A stretch of DNA of 64,000 nt from Litorilituus lipolyticus (GCF_006439335.1 NZ_SAWY01000005.1:124001-188000), one strand, 5' to 3'; positions 41,601 to 49,952 are shown, counted from the first letter of the stretch. Program-made: numbers and translations. The notes: a model not told the origin generated them from the letters alone.

Positions 41601-42575
41601 CTATGCTTATGCATGCAGGGTAATGTTAGTCTAGAAAGTGCTGAGGGGCAGGGCAGTATTTTCACTTGTGATATTATTGTGGATAAAGCGCCTGACTCTT
41701 TAACTTCAATTCCTGATGAAGCTCTTCGAGGTAAACGAGTACTTATTGTTGAAAGTAATAATTCATGTGGTGAAGTTATCAATCGACAATTAAATCACTG
41801 GCAATTAGATAGCCAACTAGTTAATTCAGGTGAAGCCGCCTTAGTATCCCTGAATGAGCAAGATAGTGGAGATATCTTTGACTTAGTGCTTATTGATCAG
41901 CAGCTTAAGGACATTGATTACACCAAACTAATTGGAAAAATCAGGGCAAACCCGAGTTCTGCTCATGTAAAAATTATTTTGATGACCTTAATGGCAAGTC
42001 AAAATGAGTTGGGTAATAGCAATAAAGTAGGTTTTGATAATTGTTTCCCTAAACCTGTGACTACACTCGATTTACACCGTGCTTTAAACACGGTATTAGA
42101 TGATCATCAAGCACAAAAGAAAAACGAAGAGCTCTCAAGTACAGTAGAAAAACCTAAGGCATTGAATCAAAGTTGGGATCAAACGGTTAAGCTATTGTTG
42201 GTGGAAGATAATCGTGTAAATCAAATGGTTGCTATGGGGGTTTTAAAGAAAATTGGCATTACCCATTGTGATATTGCTGTAAATGGTAAAGATGCCTTAG
42301 AAATACTAAAAGCCAGCGACGAAAGCCAGCCCTATACTTTTATCTTTATGGATTGCCAAATGCCTGAAATGGACGGCTATCAGGCGACAAAATTAATTCG
42401 AGAAGGGGTTGCTGGCGCTCGCTATATGGACATTCCAATTGTCGCTATGACAGCGAATGCTATGTTAGGTGATGAACAGAAGTGTTTAGATGTAGGGATG
42501 AATGATTATTTGGTTAAGCCTATTAACAAGGCGCAAATTTTAGAGACATTACACATTTTTTTAAATAAAACATAA
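38670..42575 (+). CDS. Hybrid sensor histidine kinase (PilJ-type sensor, PAS-GAF-PAS-PAS, HisKA, HATPase, two REC)
   Basis: This is a 1301-residue inner-membrane kinase. Two transmembrane helices (about 18-38 and 190-210) bracket a periplasmic PilJ/NarX-like helical domain with LAGSQRMLSQKIA. Then follow a PAS domain (about 245-350), a GAF domain (about 360-500) with YIGVPLIVEGKRFGTLNF, and two further PAS domains (about 520-760). HisKA has SHEIRTPMNGVIG; the HATPase domain has NLVANAIKFT, DTGIGIS and GGTGLGLAIVKKL. The first receiver (from about 1010) keeps only part of the canonical acidic pocket but retains the Asp in LVLIDQ; the second has the intact VEDN, MDCQMPEMDG and KP residues. No response regulator or HPt gene is adjacent, so its output partner is elsewhere. 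Confidence 0.93.
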   Translation: MPDIIALQQSIKRRNRLAISLIAILVSLSFLSLLMIFEHLEQDAELINLAGSQRMLSQKIALIANQHYHNVVENKHDETTIERLKEATALFLANHQFLAGLAAGDSDTLPKEVHAIYRDAPINLNEKVKYYSQGAIALSETQDEVIAGELINGQFHHDKVETLLNSLDMAVSQIENHINERITYIQVIKASLWLAIMALLFAISFFIFRPLQRLINQYYSDISLAKQQSSELNLAVNKHAIVYRINMDKQGTITEVNQRFLDFYRYDEDEILGKSVFNICGPNYTREYYEGVFKQCLLNEYWHGESINKIKGGRELWLTTTIVPLMNDEDRIESFIVIQNDISGIKQTEFALNQLHQITSDVDKILEDKIQDILLLGKQIFSLPLALVSEIKEQEYKVLYCHTPNEEINAGATFELGNTYCTHTLNANKPIAFHQAGHSDIKDHPCYKNFALESYIGVPLIVEGKRFGTLNFSGPEPSTKPFTDRELDLMQLFAHWISSEITRDKHQNKFMAQQSLLEQMSQQARIGAWEVDLLNNNIYWSSMTKEIHEVASDYQPDLSTAINFYKEGESRDTIQQLVNESIENGTPYERELQLVTAKGNEIWVSARGRSEFVNGQCIRLFGSFQDITDKVNAQYKISQHSQRMALAADSAGIGIWELNLKTNSLKWDDWMFKLYGIESDDFSGAYEAWENGLHPEDKERAAQELHYAVEHNGHFNTKFRIIWPNGEIRHIKASAIVSYDGDGKPLSMVGVNYDVTVPVENEMALTKAKEQAEIAVTAKNEFFASMSHEIRTPMNGVIGMLDLVKESTLNQEQAHRIGIAQQSAKSLLTLINDILDFSKIDANKLELENVSFNLRSMVGALAESFAQQAQQKNVELVIDLVDVEESLVKGDSNRIRQILTNLVANAIKFTKQGEVIIRISQQSCATSQWRLIIEVSDTGIGISQAKQSSLFEAFSQVDASTTREYGGTGLGLAIVKKLCLCMQGNVSLESAEGQGSIFTCDIIVDKAPDSLTSIPDEALRGKRVLIVESNNSCGEVINRQLNHWQLDSQLVNSGEAALVSLNEQDSGDIFDLVLIDQQLKDIDYTKLIGKIRANPSSAHVKIILMTLMASQNELGNSNKVGFDNCFPKPVTTLDLHRALNTVLDDHQAQKKNEELSSTVEKPKALNQSWDQTVKLLLVEDNRVNQMVAMGVLKKIGITHCDIAVNGKDALEILKASDESQPYTFIFMDCQMPEMDGYQATKLIREGVAGARYMDIPIVAMTANAMLGDEQKCLDVGMNDYLVKPINKAQILETLHIFLNKT

Positions 42576-42588
42576 ACACCACGTTGCA

Positions 42589-42618
42589 AGATAAGGTGAA
42601 AGTTATTTTGCAACGTGG
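42589..42618. terminator. Hairpin between convergent genes
   Basis: The 11-bp perfect arms CCACGTTGCAA / TTGCAACGTGG with an 8-nt loop lie between the kinase gene and the convergent permease gene. No T-run follows on either strand, so it is a possible rather than classical terminator. Confidence 0.45.
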
Positions 42619-42649
42619 CTAGAAAGTGCAAGCTTTACCTGTTGTTTGT

Positions 42650-43564
42650 TTAGAAAATGGCACTATATAAAAAGCCCGCTCCTACTGCCATAGATAAAAT
42701 TACGATTAAAAATGCGATGATCATCGGGTTTTTAAACAGTGACTTTAACAGTACAACCTCAGTGATACTTGCTCCTGCACTACCGATAATTAAAGCCATT
42801 ACAGCTCCAAGTCCCATACCTTTTGCAGCCAGCGCCGCACTTAAAGGAATAACGGCTTCAGCACGAATATAAAGTGGTATGCCAATAACGGCAGCGATTG
42901 GTATAGCTAAAGGATTATCTTCACTGGCAACATTGGCAACAAATTCAGTAGGCATAAAACCATAAATAATCGAGCCAATTGCGATCCCTCCCATTAAGTA
43001 AGGCAGTACTTTTTTAAAGTCAATCCACGTTGTATGCCAAATTTTTAACCACTTGCTTTCTTCCATGGTGCTTTTAGCACAACTGGAACGACAACCTCGA
43101 GGTTCTGGTTCTATATAAGCCTCAGGCTTAATGTATTGCTCGAAACCTAAACGCTCTAATGTATAGCCGGCAATTATTGATACTCCCATAGCAATTGAAA
43201 AGTAGAAGAGTGTTACTTGAATGCCAAATGTAACTGCGAATAACCCAATGATAATTGGATTAAGTAGTGGACTTGCAAATAGAAAGACCATCATAGTGCC
43301 AAATCCAGCTTTGGCCCTCAATAGGCCTTTTAGAAATGGAATAGTAGAGCATGAACAAAATGGCGTGATCGCGCCCAAAAGTGCCGCGATAAAATAGCCT
43401 TTACCATGCTTGCTACTTAATATGCTTTGGATTTTACTTGGCGGAATGTAATGTTGTAGAACACCCACGATATAACTAATCAGTAAAAACAACGCAGTTA
43501 ATTCTACAGCTAAGAAAACAAACATCGACATTGTTTCATTCAGCATTTGTTGGTTAATTGACAT
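42650..43564 (-). CDS. SO_0444/ArsP-like permease
   Basis: This 304-residue integral membrane protein has about eight helices. It carries ITPFCSCSTIPFLKGLL, with the CSC motif characteristic of the DUF318/ArsP permease family, and LLNPIIIGLF. A long cytosolic loop contains a CRSSC pair, and the second half has the pattern repeated at GIPLYIRAEAVIPLSAAL and GAVMALIIGSAGASITE. ArsP-type members export trivalent organoarsenicals; others are thought to move metal-linked substrates. AAGGTGA lies six bases before the ATG at 43564. It is divergent from an ArsR-family regulator with two near-identical candidate operators between them. Confidence 0.82.
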   Translation of the reverse strand: MSINQQMLNETMSMFVFLAVELTALFLLISYIVGVLQHYIPPSKIQSILSSKHGKGYFIAALLGAITPFCSCSTIPFLKGLLRAKAGFGTMMVFLFASPLLNPIIIGLFAVTFGIQVTLFYFSIAMGVSIIAGYTLERLGFEQYIKPEAYIEPEPRGCRSSCAKSTMEESKWLKIWHTTWIDFKKVLPYLMGGIAIGSIIYGFMPTEFVANVASEDNPLAIPIAAVIGIPLYIRAEAVIPLSAALAAKGMGLGAVMALIIGSAGASITEVVLLKSLFKNPMIIAFLIVILSMAVGAGFLYSAIF

Positions 43565-43580
43565 AAAAATCACCTTGACT

Positions 43581-43650
43581 ATATTTCTAGAATTATCGAA
43601 TTGTAAAGTGTGCTCTTTCTTTGTCAATATATTTCTAGTAATATCGAATT
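43581..43650. promoter_or_regulatory. Twin ArsR-type operator candidates
   Basis: Two direct repeats of 22 bp, 43581-43602 and 43629-43650, agree at 20 of 22 positions (ATATTTCTAG, four bases, ATCGAATT). They occupy the divergent gap between the permease (start 43564) and arsR-like gene (start 43675), placing one near each start. This suggests coordinated repression of both genes. Confidence 0.65.
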
Positions 43651-43674
43651 ATTGATTCGAAATGTGGGAATATT

Positions 43675-43971
43675 ATGGATATAGATATAATTGCCAAAGC
43701 ATTAAAAGAACTTGGTCATCCAACACGGTTGGCTGTCTTTAAACGTTTAGTTAAAGCAGGTGAGCAAGGCATTTCTGTTGGTACTGTTCAAGAAGAGTTG
43801 GCTATTCCTGGTTCAACGTTATCTCATCATATTTCAGGACTAGTGTCTGCGGGGTTCATCACACAACGCCGTGAGGGTAGAACACTGTTTTGTGTCGTTG
43901 AGTATAAAAAGCTAGAATCAGTGCTCGCTTTTTTTCAAGATGAGTGTTGTATTGACGAACAGAATCTATAG
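43675..43971 (+). CDS. ArsR-family metal- or redox-responsive repressor
   Basis: This is a 98-residue winged-helix regulator. It contains ALKELGHPTRLAVFKRLV, the recognition segment QEELAIPGSTLSHHISGLVSAGFITQRREGRTLFCVV and a C-terminal tail with a Cys pair (DECCIDE). The usual ArsR alpha3 CxC metal site is absent; the C-terminal cysteines and Cys in the wing could instead form a thiol sensor. It is divergent from the permease and has two matching candidate operators upstream. Confidence 0.9.
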   Translation: MDIDIIAKALKELGHPTRLAVFKRLVKAGEQGISVGTVQEELAIPGSTLSHHISGLVSAGFITQRREGRTLFCVVEYKKLESVLAFFQDECCIDEQNL

Positions 43972-43988
43972 CTATTTTAGTTTATGAT

Positions 43989-44016
43989 GATTAAGGGAGC
44001 TTATGCTCCCTTAATC
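43989..44016. terminator. Hairpin between convergent arsR and GST genes
   Basis: The 12-bp perfect stem GATTAAGGGAGC / GCTCCCTTAATC has a TTAT loop. No long T-run is present, so termination would be of the bidirectional hairpin type. Confidence 0.6.
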
Positions 44017-44041
44017 AATTTGATGTTGTAAATACCTTATA

Positions 44042-44761
44042 TTAGCCGCAACATGATAAGCTGGTTGCTCGAGTATCACATTGGCTTTTTGGCATACAAC
44101 CTTGCTGGTTATTATTTTTAAGACTAGCTAAATAATTGTTTGTCAGGTAAAAGTGACTAAATACCTCGATAAAATCATCTGGAACTGCTTTATTCATTAA
44201 GCCTGAATTGTATAGTTCACTTTGCCATTGTTGTACTTTTGGATATTCAGCCAGCATATCAAAACCTGAGCCTTGCTTAATAATTAAAGCACGATGCAAT
44301 AATGGCAACCAAGCAATATCAACATTAGAGATACTTTCTCCTTTAAAAAAACGCTTGCCTGTTAATTTTTTCTCAGCTTTAGCAAAGGCTTTTGCCAAAC
44401 TTTCAAAGCGTGACTCGAAGGTTTCTTTATCTTTACTACTCATAGTGCCGCACTGAACCATATAATGCTTACTTGCTTGATAGGACCATGCACGATCTAA
44501 TGCCTTTTGCTCGGGTGACAATGATTCTATCGGTGCATATTTATCATCTAAGTATTCAACAATGGCATCAGATTCAAATAATATCGTATCATTTTCTGTT
44601 ATAAGTACAGGCACTTGACCGTTTGGTGATATGTCGAAGAACCATTGTGGTTTATTGCTTAACTCAATGTATTCTATTTCAAATGGAATATCTTTAACCG
44701 CAAGAGCAGCCATTACACGTTGTACAAATGGGCAGTTTTTAAAGCTGATTAATTTGATCAT
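44042..44761 (-). CDS. Glutathione S-transferase-family protein with Cys-rich tail
   Basis: This 239-residue protein has an N-terminal thioredoxin-like domain with a potential catalytic Cys in SFKNCPFVQRV and cis-Pro/ESD motif in NGQVPVLI and LFESDAIVEYL, then an all-helical GST C-domain with SNVDIAWLPLL. A CPFV motif with Cys at the active position is typical of omega- or DHAR-like thiol transferases. Unusually it ends in a tail with five cysteines within about 20 residues (GCMPKSQCD, SLSCCG), resembling a metal or thiol-binding appendage. GGAGAA precedes the ATG. It is close to, but convergent with, the arsR-like gene. Confidence 0.85.
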   Translation of the reverse strand: MIKLISFKNCPFVQRVMAALAVKDIPFEIEYIELSNKPQWFFDISPNGQVPVLITENDTILFESDAIVEYLDDKYAPIESLSPEQKALDRAWSYQASKHYMVQCGTMSSKDKETFESRFESLAKAFAKAEKKLTGKRFFKGESISNVDIAWLPLLHRALIIKQGSGFDMLAEYPKVQQWQSELYNSGLMNKAVPDDFIEVFSHFYLTNNYLASLKNNNQQGCMPKSQCDTRATSLSCCG

Positions 44762-44897
44762 TTTATTCTCCAGTAAATCTTAAATAAGTTGTTTATACCT
44801 ATAAGACGTAGCTCAAATGAAAAAGACGAAATAAAAGACAAAGAATTAAATTTTTTTTGGGCTCTGTTGGTTTTTGAATCTGTTGAACTTGACGTAA

Positions 44898-44952
44898 AAA
44901 ATCTGCTTATTACTTACCCAATGTTTACTGAGTTAATAAATAAGCAGATTTT
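44898..44952 (-). terminator. Terminator of the metY transcript
   Basis: The 14-bp perfect arms AAATCTGCTTATT-side / AATAAGCAGATTTT enclose a 27-nt loop. Read on the minus strand the stem is followed by a T-run, suiting the metY gene upstream. The 249-bp gap holds no convincing gene. Confidence 0.6.
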
Positions 44953-45010
44953 GTTATTCAACAATACTTTTAGAGGTTAAATAGCATTGATTTTAATGAA
45001 TATAAGTCGA

Positions 45011-46282
45011 CTAAGCTTGTGCAAGCGCTTGCTCTATATCTGCGATAATATCATCGATGTGTTCAATTCCTACGGATATTCTGACAAGATCCTCTGATAC
45101 TCCGGCAGATTTCAACTCTTTAGCATTAAGTTGTCTGTGTGTTGTTGATGCTGGATGACAGGCAAGAGATTTGGCATCACCAATGTTTACCAATCTTAAA
45201 ATCATGTTTAAACCGTCAATGAATTTTCCACCGGCTTCACTACCTCCTTTAATACCAAAACTTAAAATGCCTGATGATTTACCCTGTGTTATTTTCTGAC
45301 AAACGGCGTTATAAGGGCTATCTTCTAGCGCTGCGTAGTTAACCCAGCTGACTTTGGCGTGATTTTGAAGGTATTGAGCGACTTTCAGGGCATTTTCACA
45401 ATGCCTTTCCATGCGAAGGCATAGGGTTTCTAAACCTTGCATGATTAAAAAAGCATTATGAGGAGAAATAGCTGCACCTGTATTTCTAAGCGGAACGACA
45501 CGGCATCGGCCAATATAGGCGGCTGCACCTAATGCTTCTGTGTAGATAACATCATGATAGGATGGATCAGGTTCGTTAAGCATAGGGAAGCGCGTTTTAT
45601 TTGCTACCCAATCAAACTTACCGGAATCAATAATAATACCGCCGATACTAGTACCATGACCACCTATGTATTTAGTTAGCGAATGAATGACAATGTCGGC
45701 GCCGTGCTCAATTGGACGACATAAAACTGGGCTTGCTACAGTATTATCAACAATTAAAGGTACGCCATGTTTATGAGCTATCTTTGCAAGTTTAACTAAA
45801 TCAATTACATTCCCTGCAGGGTTACCGATAGATTCACAAAATACGGCTTTAGTGTTTTCATCAATAAGCGCATCAAAGGTTGTTAAATCATCACCTGAGG
45901 CAAACTTCACCTCAACGCCTTGCTTAGGCAGAGTATGAGCAAATAAATTATAAGTTCCACCATAAAGTTGGCTGGTGCTGACAATATTATCACCTACAGA
46001 TGTAATGGCTTGTATTGCATAAGTTATAGCTGCCATACCTGATGCAACGGCTAAACCTGCGATACCACCCTCCATTTGTGCAACTCTTTGCTCTAATACG
46101 TCGGTAGTTGGGTTCATTATTCTAGTGTAAATATTGCCCGGTACCTTCAAATCAAATAAATCAGCACCGTGTTGGGTGCTATCAAACGTATAAGAAGTAG
46201 TTTGGTAAATGGGCGTGGTGGCAGCTTTAGTTGTAGCTTCTGATTCATATCCGTGGTGCAGTGCGAGCGAGGCGAGTTTCAT
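45011..46282 (-). CDS. metY: O-acetylhomoserine sulfhydrylase (MetY)
   Basis: This is a 423-residue PLP-dependent Cys/Met-metabolism enzyme that makes homocysteine from O-acetylhomoserine and sulfide. The PLP lysine is in HSLTKYIGGHG, and conserved blocks include QTTSYTFDSTQHGADLF, NIYTRIMNPTTDVLEQR, ASGMAAITYAIQ, YGGTYNLF and the C-terminal CHPASTTHRQL and VRISVGIEHIDDI. Length and motifs match MetY rather than MetB/MetC. TAGGA precedes the ATG. No SAM riboswitch or MetJ-box array is evident in the upstream 229 bp, which it shares with a Fur-boxed TBDR. Confidence 0.93.
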   Translation of the reverse strand: MKLASLALHHGYESEATTKAATTPIYQTTSYTFDSTQHGADLFDLKVPGNIYTRIMNPTTDVLEQRVAQMEGGIAGLAVASGMAAITYAIQAITSVGDNIVSTSQLYGGTYNLFAHTLPKQGVEVKFASGDDLTTFDALIDENTKAVFCESIGNPAGNVIDLVKLAKIAHKHGVPLIVDNTVASPVLCRPIEHGADIVIHSLTKYIGGHGTSIGGIIIDSGKFDWVANKTRFPMLNEPDPSYHDVIYTEALGAAAYIGRCRVVPLRNTGAAISPHNAFLIMQGLETLCLRMERHCENALKVAQYLQNHAKVSWVNYAALEDSPYNAVCQKITQGKSSGILSFGIKGGSEAGGKFIDGLNMILRLVNIGDAKSLACHPASTTHRQLNAKELKSAGVSEDLVRISVGIEHIDDIIADIEQALAQA

Positions 46283-46422
46283 AAAATATCCTATTTTGGT
46301 TAAAGGTAGCTGTATTTACATTATCTTAATTTAAAAAAATGTGAAGCGGCTTGACCTAAATATCTGCTGAAAGTTTGTCCGATATCAGTATTAATTAGAT
46401 CCTGTATAAATAATAATGCAAA

Positions 46423-46437
46423 TAATAACTATTATCG
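46423..46437. promoter_or_regulatory. Candidate Fur box upstream of the siderophore-type TBDR
   Basis: TAATAACTATTATCG agrees with the Fur consensus TGATAATNATTATCA at 11 of 14 defined positions, and the flanking AT-rich direct repeats (AATAATGCAAATAATAA) could extend it. It lies about 75 bp before the receptor ATG. Confidence 0.55.
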
Positions 46438-46511
46438 TTTGTGTTTGGTTTTTATTAATGTAAAATCTCGCTCGATTACTAATTCGCTTGTTTAATACTT
46501 TAGGAAAAAAC

Positions 46512-48587
46512 ATGAAATTAACTCCTCTTTCCCTTTCAATTGCATTAGCAATAAGCTCATTTTCTTCAAATGTACTCGCCAACGCTTCTGATATTGAAGT
46601 TATAGAAGTACAGGGCACTTATTTTAACGACTATAAGGTTGATAATGCTTCTGGTGCGACGAGAACGAACACATCATTACTTGAAACTGCACAGTCTGTC
46701 ACCGTTATTCCAGAAACCATCATTGATGAACAGTTAGCAACAACATTAGGCGAAGTTTTACTTAATGACGCCAGTCTATCGCCGGGCTCTAGGCAACGTA
46801 ATAGAGAAGTATTTAGCTCAAGAGGCTTTTCACTTAGCTCATCAAATGGCTATTTAAGAGATGGTCATCAACATTGGTCACACTACCAACAACCTATTGA
46901 AACATTATCTCGAGTAGAAGTAATCAAAGGGCCTTCTAGTCTTTTGTATGGTCAATCTGCTCCTGGAGGTTTGATAAATATGGTAACCAAACAGCCAACA
47001 AGTTCACCATTACTTGATTTGAGCGCAGATACAGATCAAAACGGATCTACGCGTTTTATGCTTGATGCTGGCGGCGAAATTATTGACGATTTATCTTTTC
47101 GTAGTGTTCTTGTAAAGCAAGATGTTAATTTTGAGAGAGAATATCAAAATGACGAACAACGAGAGCGAGATCGTTTTCTTGGTTCTTTAGTGCTTGATTA
47201 TCAGTTATCAGAAAGTTTATCTGTGAATGTCTATTACGATCAAACTAATGATAAGGCTGGTTTAGACACAGGTGCATGGTTAGATGATAGCGGTGAAGTG
47301 ATTGGTAGCAATAAAACCATTTATGACTTTTCTTGGGCATTCACAGATATTACTGTCAATAATATAGGCGGAAAGGTAACTTATTACCTTAACCCACAGT
47401 GGACAGTTAAGCTTGGTTATAATGAACAAACCTTTGAGCGACAACGCTTTGAATCAGCTCCGAAAAAGCCTGCTGATTATCAGTTAGGTGACAGTTATAC
47501 CTCTAAACCGTATGACCGTTTTGATGATTGGCAGTTCAAAACCGCTTACATAGATTTAACCGGTGAATTTACCCTTGCATCAACTGAACATCAAGTGCTG
47601 TTCGGTATGAACAGCCTTGACTATTACTATGGGCAGTTAAGAACTAAAGCCGATCCTATTGAATATACTCCAGGGCAACCAGAACCAACTAAACCTGATA
47701 TTAGCTATAAAACCGATGATAGCTTATACACCAGTTCATACGATTATTACGGTTTCTACTTTCAAGATTTAGTCACTTTTAATGAATACTGGCAAGTGGC
47801 TTTTGGTGGTCGTTTTGATAAGCAAAATAAAGAAAATGCTGACAGTGAATCTTTTGTGCCTAAATTTGGTGTGCTTTATCACCCTAATGAAAATGCGACT
47901 GTTTATATTAACTATTCAGAAAGTTTTGAACCGGCATCAAGTGAAACTCTTAACGAAGAGACAGATAAAAATCATGGAATGGATTTAGATGCCGTGACTT
48001 CAGAGCAAATTGAAATTGGCGCTAAATGGCAAGTTTCAGATCGTTTATTATTGGAAACGGCTTTATTCGATATTGAAAAAAGTGGCACATTAATCACTGA
48101 AACCTTGGATTCAGATCCTGATTACGAAACAATAACCACTCAGGCAGGAGTTCAACGTCACAAAGGCTTTGAGTTATCTGCTCAAGGTGCTGTTACGGAT
48201 CGGTTATTCGTGATGGCTTCAGCGATGTATCTTGATGCTGAATATGAGAAAGATGAAAACTATCAAGGTAAAGCCCCTATTGACGCACCAGAATGGTCTG
48301 CTTCAGTGTGGTCTCGTTATGAGCTCACCGAAAAGCTGGCAATTAATGCGGGTATTTTTTATCAAGGCGATCGCTTTGCTGACAGTGATAATACAATTGT
48401 AAAGGACGCTTATGCCAGAGTTGATCTTGGTGCAACTTACCAAGTAGATATTGCAGGTGCTGATGTTGATTTTCGCATTAATATTGAAAATGCCTTTGAT
48501 AATGACTACTTAGCAGGCGGTGGTGTGAATAATGTTGCAGTAGGTGAAGAGCGCACTGCACGTTTTGAAATAAAAACTTCTTTCTAG
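46512..48587 (+). CDS. TonB-dependent siderophore receptor (FhuA/FpvA-like)
   Basis: This 691-residue outer-membrane receptor has a signal peptide ending at VLANA and TonB-box-like IEVIEVQG. The plug has ETAQSVTVIPETIID, the FSSRGFSLSSSNGYLRDG stretch and SRVEVIKGPSSLLYGQSAPGGLINMVTKQP, and the barrel ends FEIKTSF. The plug pattern matches ferric-siderophore receptors of the FhuA/FhuE/FpvA type. AGGA precedes the ATG at 46512. A Fur-like box lies upstream, and a PepSY-domain protein follows, a common pairing in iron-uptake operons. Which siderophore is taken up cannot be read from sequence. Confidence 0.9.
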   Translation: MKLTPLSLSIALAISSFSSNVLANASDIEVIEVQGTYFNDYKVDNASGATRTNTSLLETAQSVTVIPETIIDEQLATTLGEVLLNDASLSPGSRQRNREVFSSRGFSLSSSNGYLRDGHQHWSHYQQPIETLSRVEVIKGPSSLLYGQSAPGGLINMVTKQPTSSPLLDLSADTDQNGSTRFMLDAGGEIIDDLSFRSVLVKQDVNFEREYQNDEQRERDRFLGSLVLDYQLSESLSVNVYYDQTNDKAGLDTGAWLDDSGEVIGSNKTIYDFSWAFTDITVNNIGGKVTYYLNPQWTVKLGYNEQTFERQRFESAPKKPADYQLGDSYTSKPYDRFDDWQFKTAYIDLTGEFTLASTEHQVLFGMNSLDYYYGQLRTKADPIEYTPGQPEPTKPDISYKTDDSLYTSSYDYYGFYFQDLVTFNEYWQVAFGGRFDKQNKENADSESFVPKFGVLYHPNENATVYINYSESFEPASSETLNEETDKNHGMDLDAVTSEQIEIGAKWQVSDRLLLETALFDIEKSGTLITETLDSDPDYETITTQAGVQRHKGFELSAQGAVTDRLFVMASAMYLDAEYEKDENYQGKAPIDAPEWSASVWSRYELTEKLAINAGIFYQGDRFADSDNTIVKDAYARVDLGATYQVDIAGADVDFRINIENAFDNDYLAGGGVNNVAVGEERTARFEIKTSF

Positions 48588-48602
48588 AAGAGTGGGTAAG
48601 TT

Positions 48603-48622
48603 CGCCCAGCATTTGCTGGGCG
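48603..48622 (+). other. Hairpin between receptor and PepSY genes
   Basis: The perfect 8-bp stem CGCCCAGC / GCTGGGCG with an ATTT loop and no T-run lies between the two genes. It may stabilise the receptor mRNA or lower readthrough into the next gene, giving unequal expression. Confidence 0.45.
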
Positions 48623-48659
48623 TGAGAGCAAGCATGGATGCTCAATTTAAAAATACCGA

Positions 48660-49805
48660 ATGGTATTAAGCAGTATGAATATGAATATAAGAAAAATATT
48701 TTTTTGGTTTCACCTTATTTTAGGTTGCAGCGCAGCGTTATTTATTTTCTTAATGTCTGTCACGGGTGTTGCATTGACCTACGAAAGACAAATGATACAA
48801 ATTGCTGAGCAAAGTGATTATGTAACACCATTAACTGAGCAACAATTATCGTTACCGTTAGCTGAAATTGTAAAAAAAGTTGATTTATTACCCGTTAAGA
48901 AAGTAGCTAGCATTCAATTAAAAAACAATCCTAATGCACCTATTGTGATAAGAGAAGGAAGGAAAACCTTAGCTTATTTAGACCCTTATACAGGAGAGTC
49001 GCTAAGTTCTCCGGGTGAAGGCACTAAACTTTTTTTAAAAAAGCTTAGAGCTTTTCATCGTTGGTTGACCTTTGACGGAAGTTTTAGTGAAACAGGCCGT
49101 TGGGTTAATGGCATTGCAAATGTTATTTTCATTGTTTTAGTGCTCAGTGGCATTTATTTATGGCTTCCTAAACGTTTCAAAATACGTTCATTTAAGCAGA
49201 AATTGACATTAACAGGCAATTATCCAAGCAAACAAGCCAGAAATTATCAGTGGCATAATGTTTTTGGAATATATGTTGTGCCAGTGCTGCTTGTTGTTGT
49301 AATTACCGCTATCTTTTTCTCCTTTGATTGGCCTGGTAAGGTATTGAAAGATAATGTATCAACTGAGATGGTTAAACTGTCGGTGCCAAGTAATAGCACG
49401 CTGAGTGATGACCAGTATATACTCTCTATTGATGAACAACTTGCCGTTATTAAAGCCGCATATCCTTTATGGCAATCGATGCGGTTTAACTTAAGCAATA
49501 CGAAAACTGAGATGAATATTTTTCATCTTGATGAAGGGAATGGTGGTGAGCCTCAAAAAAGGCGCTCTATCATGTTAAATGCAGTGACGGGTAAAGTAGA
49601 AAAAGAGCAAAAATTTTCTGATATGTCTACTTATCGTAAAGCTCGCAGCTATATTCGCTTTTTACACACAGGAGAAGCATTTGGCCTTATTGGACAAACC
49701 TTAGCGGGATTAGCTTCTTTGCTCGCCTGTTTCTTAGTTTATACCGGGGTTATGCTTTCGTGGGTTAGGTGGCAAAATAGCCGAGGTAGAAAAGCTCAAC
49801 AATAA
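48660..49805 (+). CDS. PepSY-associated membrane protein (putative ferric-siderophore reductase)
   Basis: This 381-residue protein has four main membrane helices (about 13-35, 148-168, 200-222, 340-365). The first ends in VTGVALTYERQ and the second pair carries the conserved FHRWLTFDG and NYQWHNVFGIY histidines; a periplasmic PepSY-like region lies between helix pairs. It belongs to the PiuB/PepSY_TM family found beside siderophore receptors, where some members act as inner-membrane reductases of iron complexes. It follows the receptor after 72 bp. Starts at 48660, 48675 and 48681 are all possible, with no strong ribosome-binding site. Confidence 0.85.
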   Translation: MVLSSMNMNIRKIFFWFHLILGCSAALFIFLMSVTGVALTYERQMIQIAEQSDYVTPLTEQQLSLPLAEIVKKVDLLPVKKVASIQLKNNPNAPIVIREGRKTLAYLDPYTGESLSSPGEGTKLFLKKLRAFHRWLTFDGSFSETGRWVNGIANVIFIVLVLSGIYLWLPKRFKIRSFKQKLTLTGNYPSKQARNYQWHNVFGIYVVPVLLVVVITAIFFSFDWPGKVLKDNVSTEMVKLSVPSNSTLSDDQYILSIDEQLAVIKAAYPLWQSMRFNLSNTKTEMNIFHLDEGNGGEPQKRRSIMLNAVTGKVEKEQKFSDMSTYRKARSYIRFLHTGEAFGLIGQTLAGLASLLACFLVYTGVMLSWVRWQNSRGRKAQQ

Positions 49806-49814
49806 AGTATTTAT

Positions 49815-49852
49815 GCACTTCGGTTAACAAAGATTGCTCGAAGTGCTTTTCT
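49815..49852 (+). terminator. Terminator of the siderophore operon
   Basis: The stem GCACTTCG / CGAAGTGC with a 16-nt loop is followed by TTTTCT. Confidence 0.65.
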
Positions 49853-49952
49853 AATTCTAGGTGAAGTTTGTTTGCTATTTAGTTTAGTTACTTGTGACGA
49901 GGTCAGACCACTGGTAAGGTGTAAATTATAACTTCATGACTAGCACTCTAAA

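Noticed and set aside
44789..44980. 63-codon open frame between the GST and metY genes
   Set aside because: It starts with TTG, has no ribosome-binding site, overlaps the inverted repeat that looks like the metY terminator, and has no family resemblance.
46283..46511. SAM riboswitch or MetJ boxes before metY
   Set aside because: I found neither the characteristic paired stems nor tandem AGACGTCT-like boxes; the striking AT repeats fit a Fur box serving the TBDR instead.
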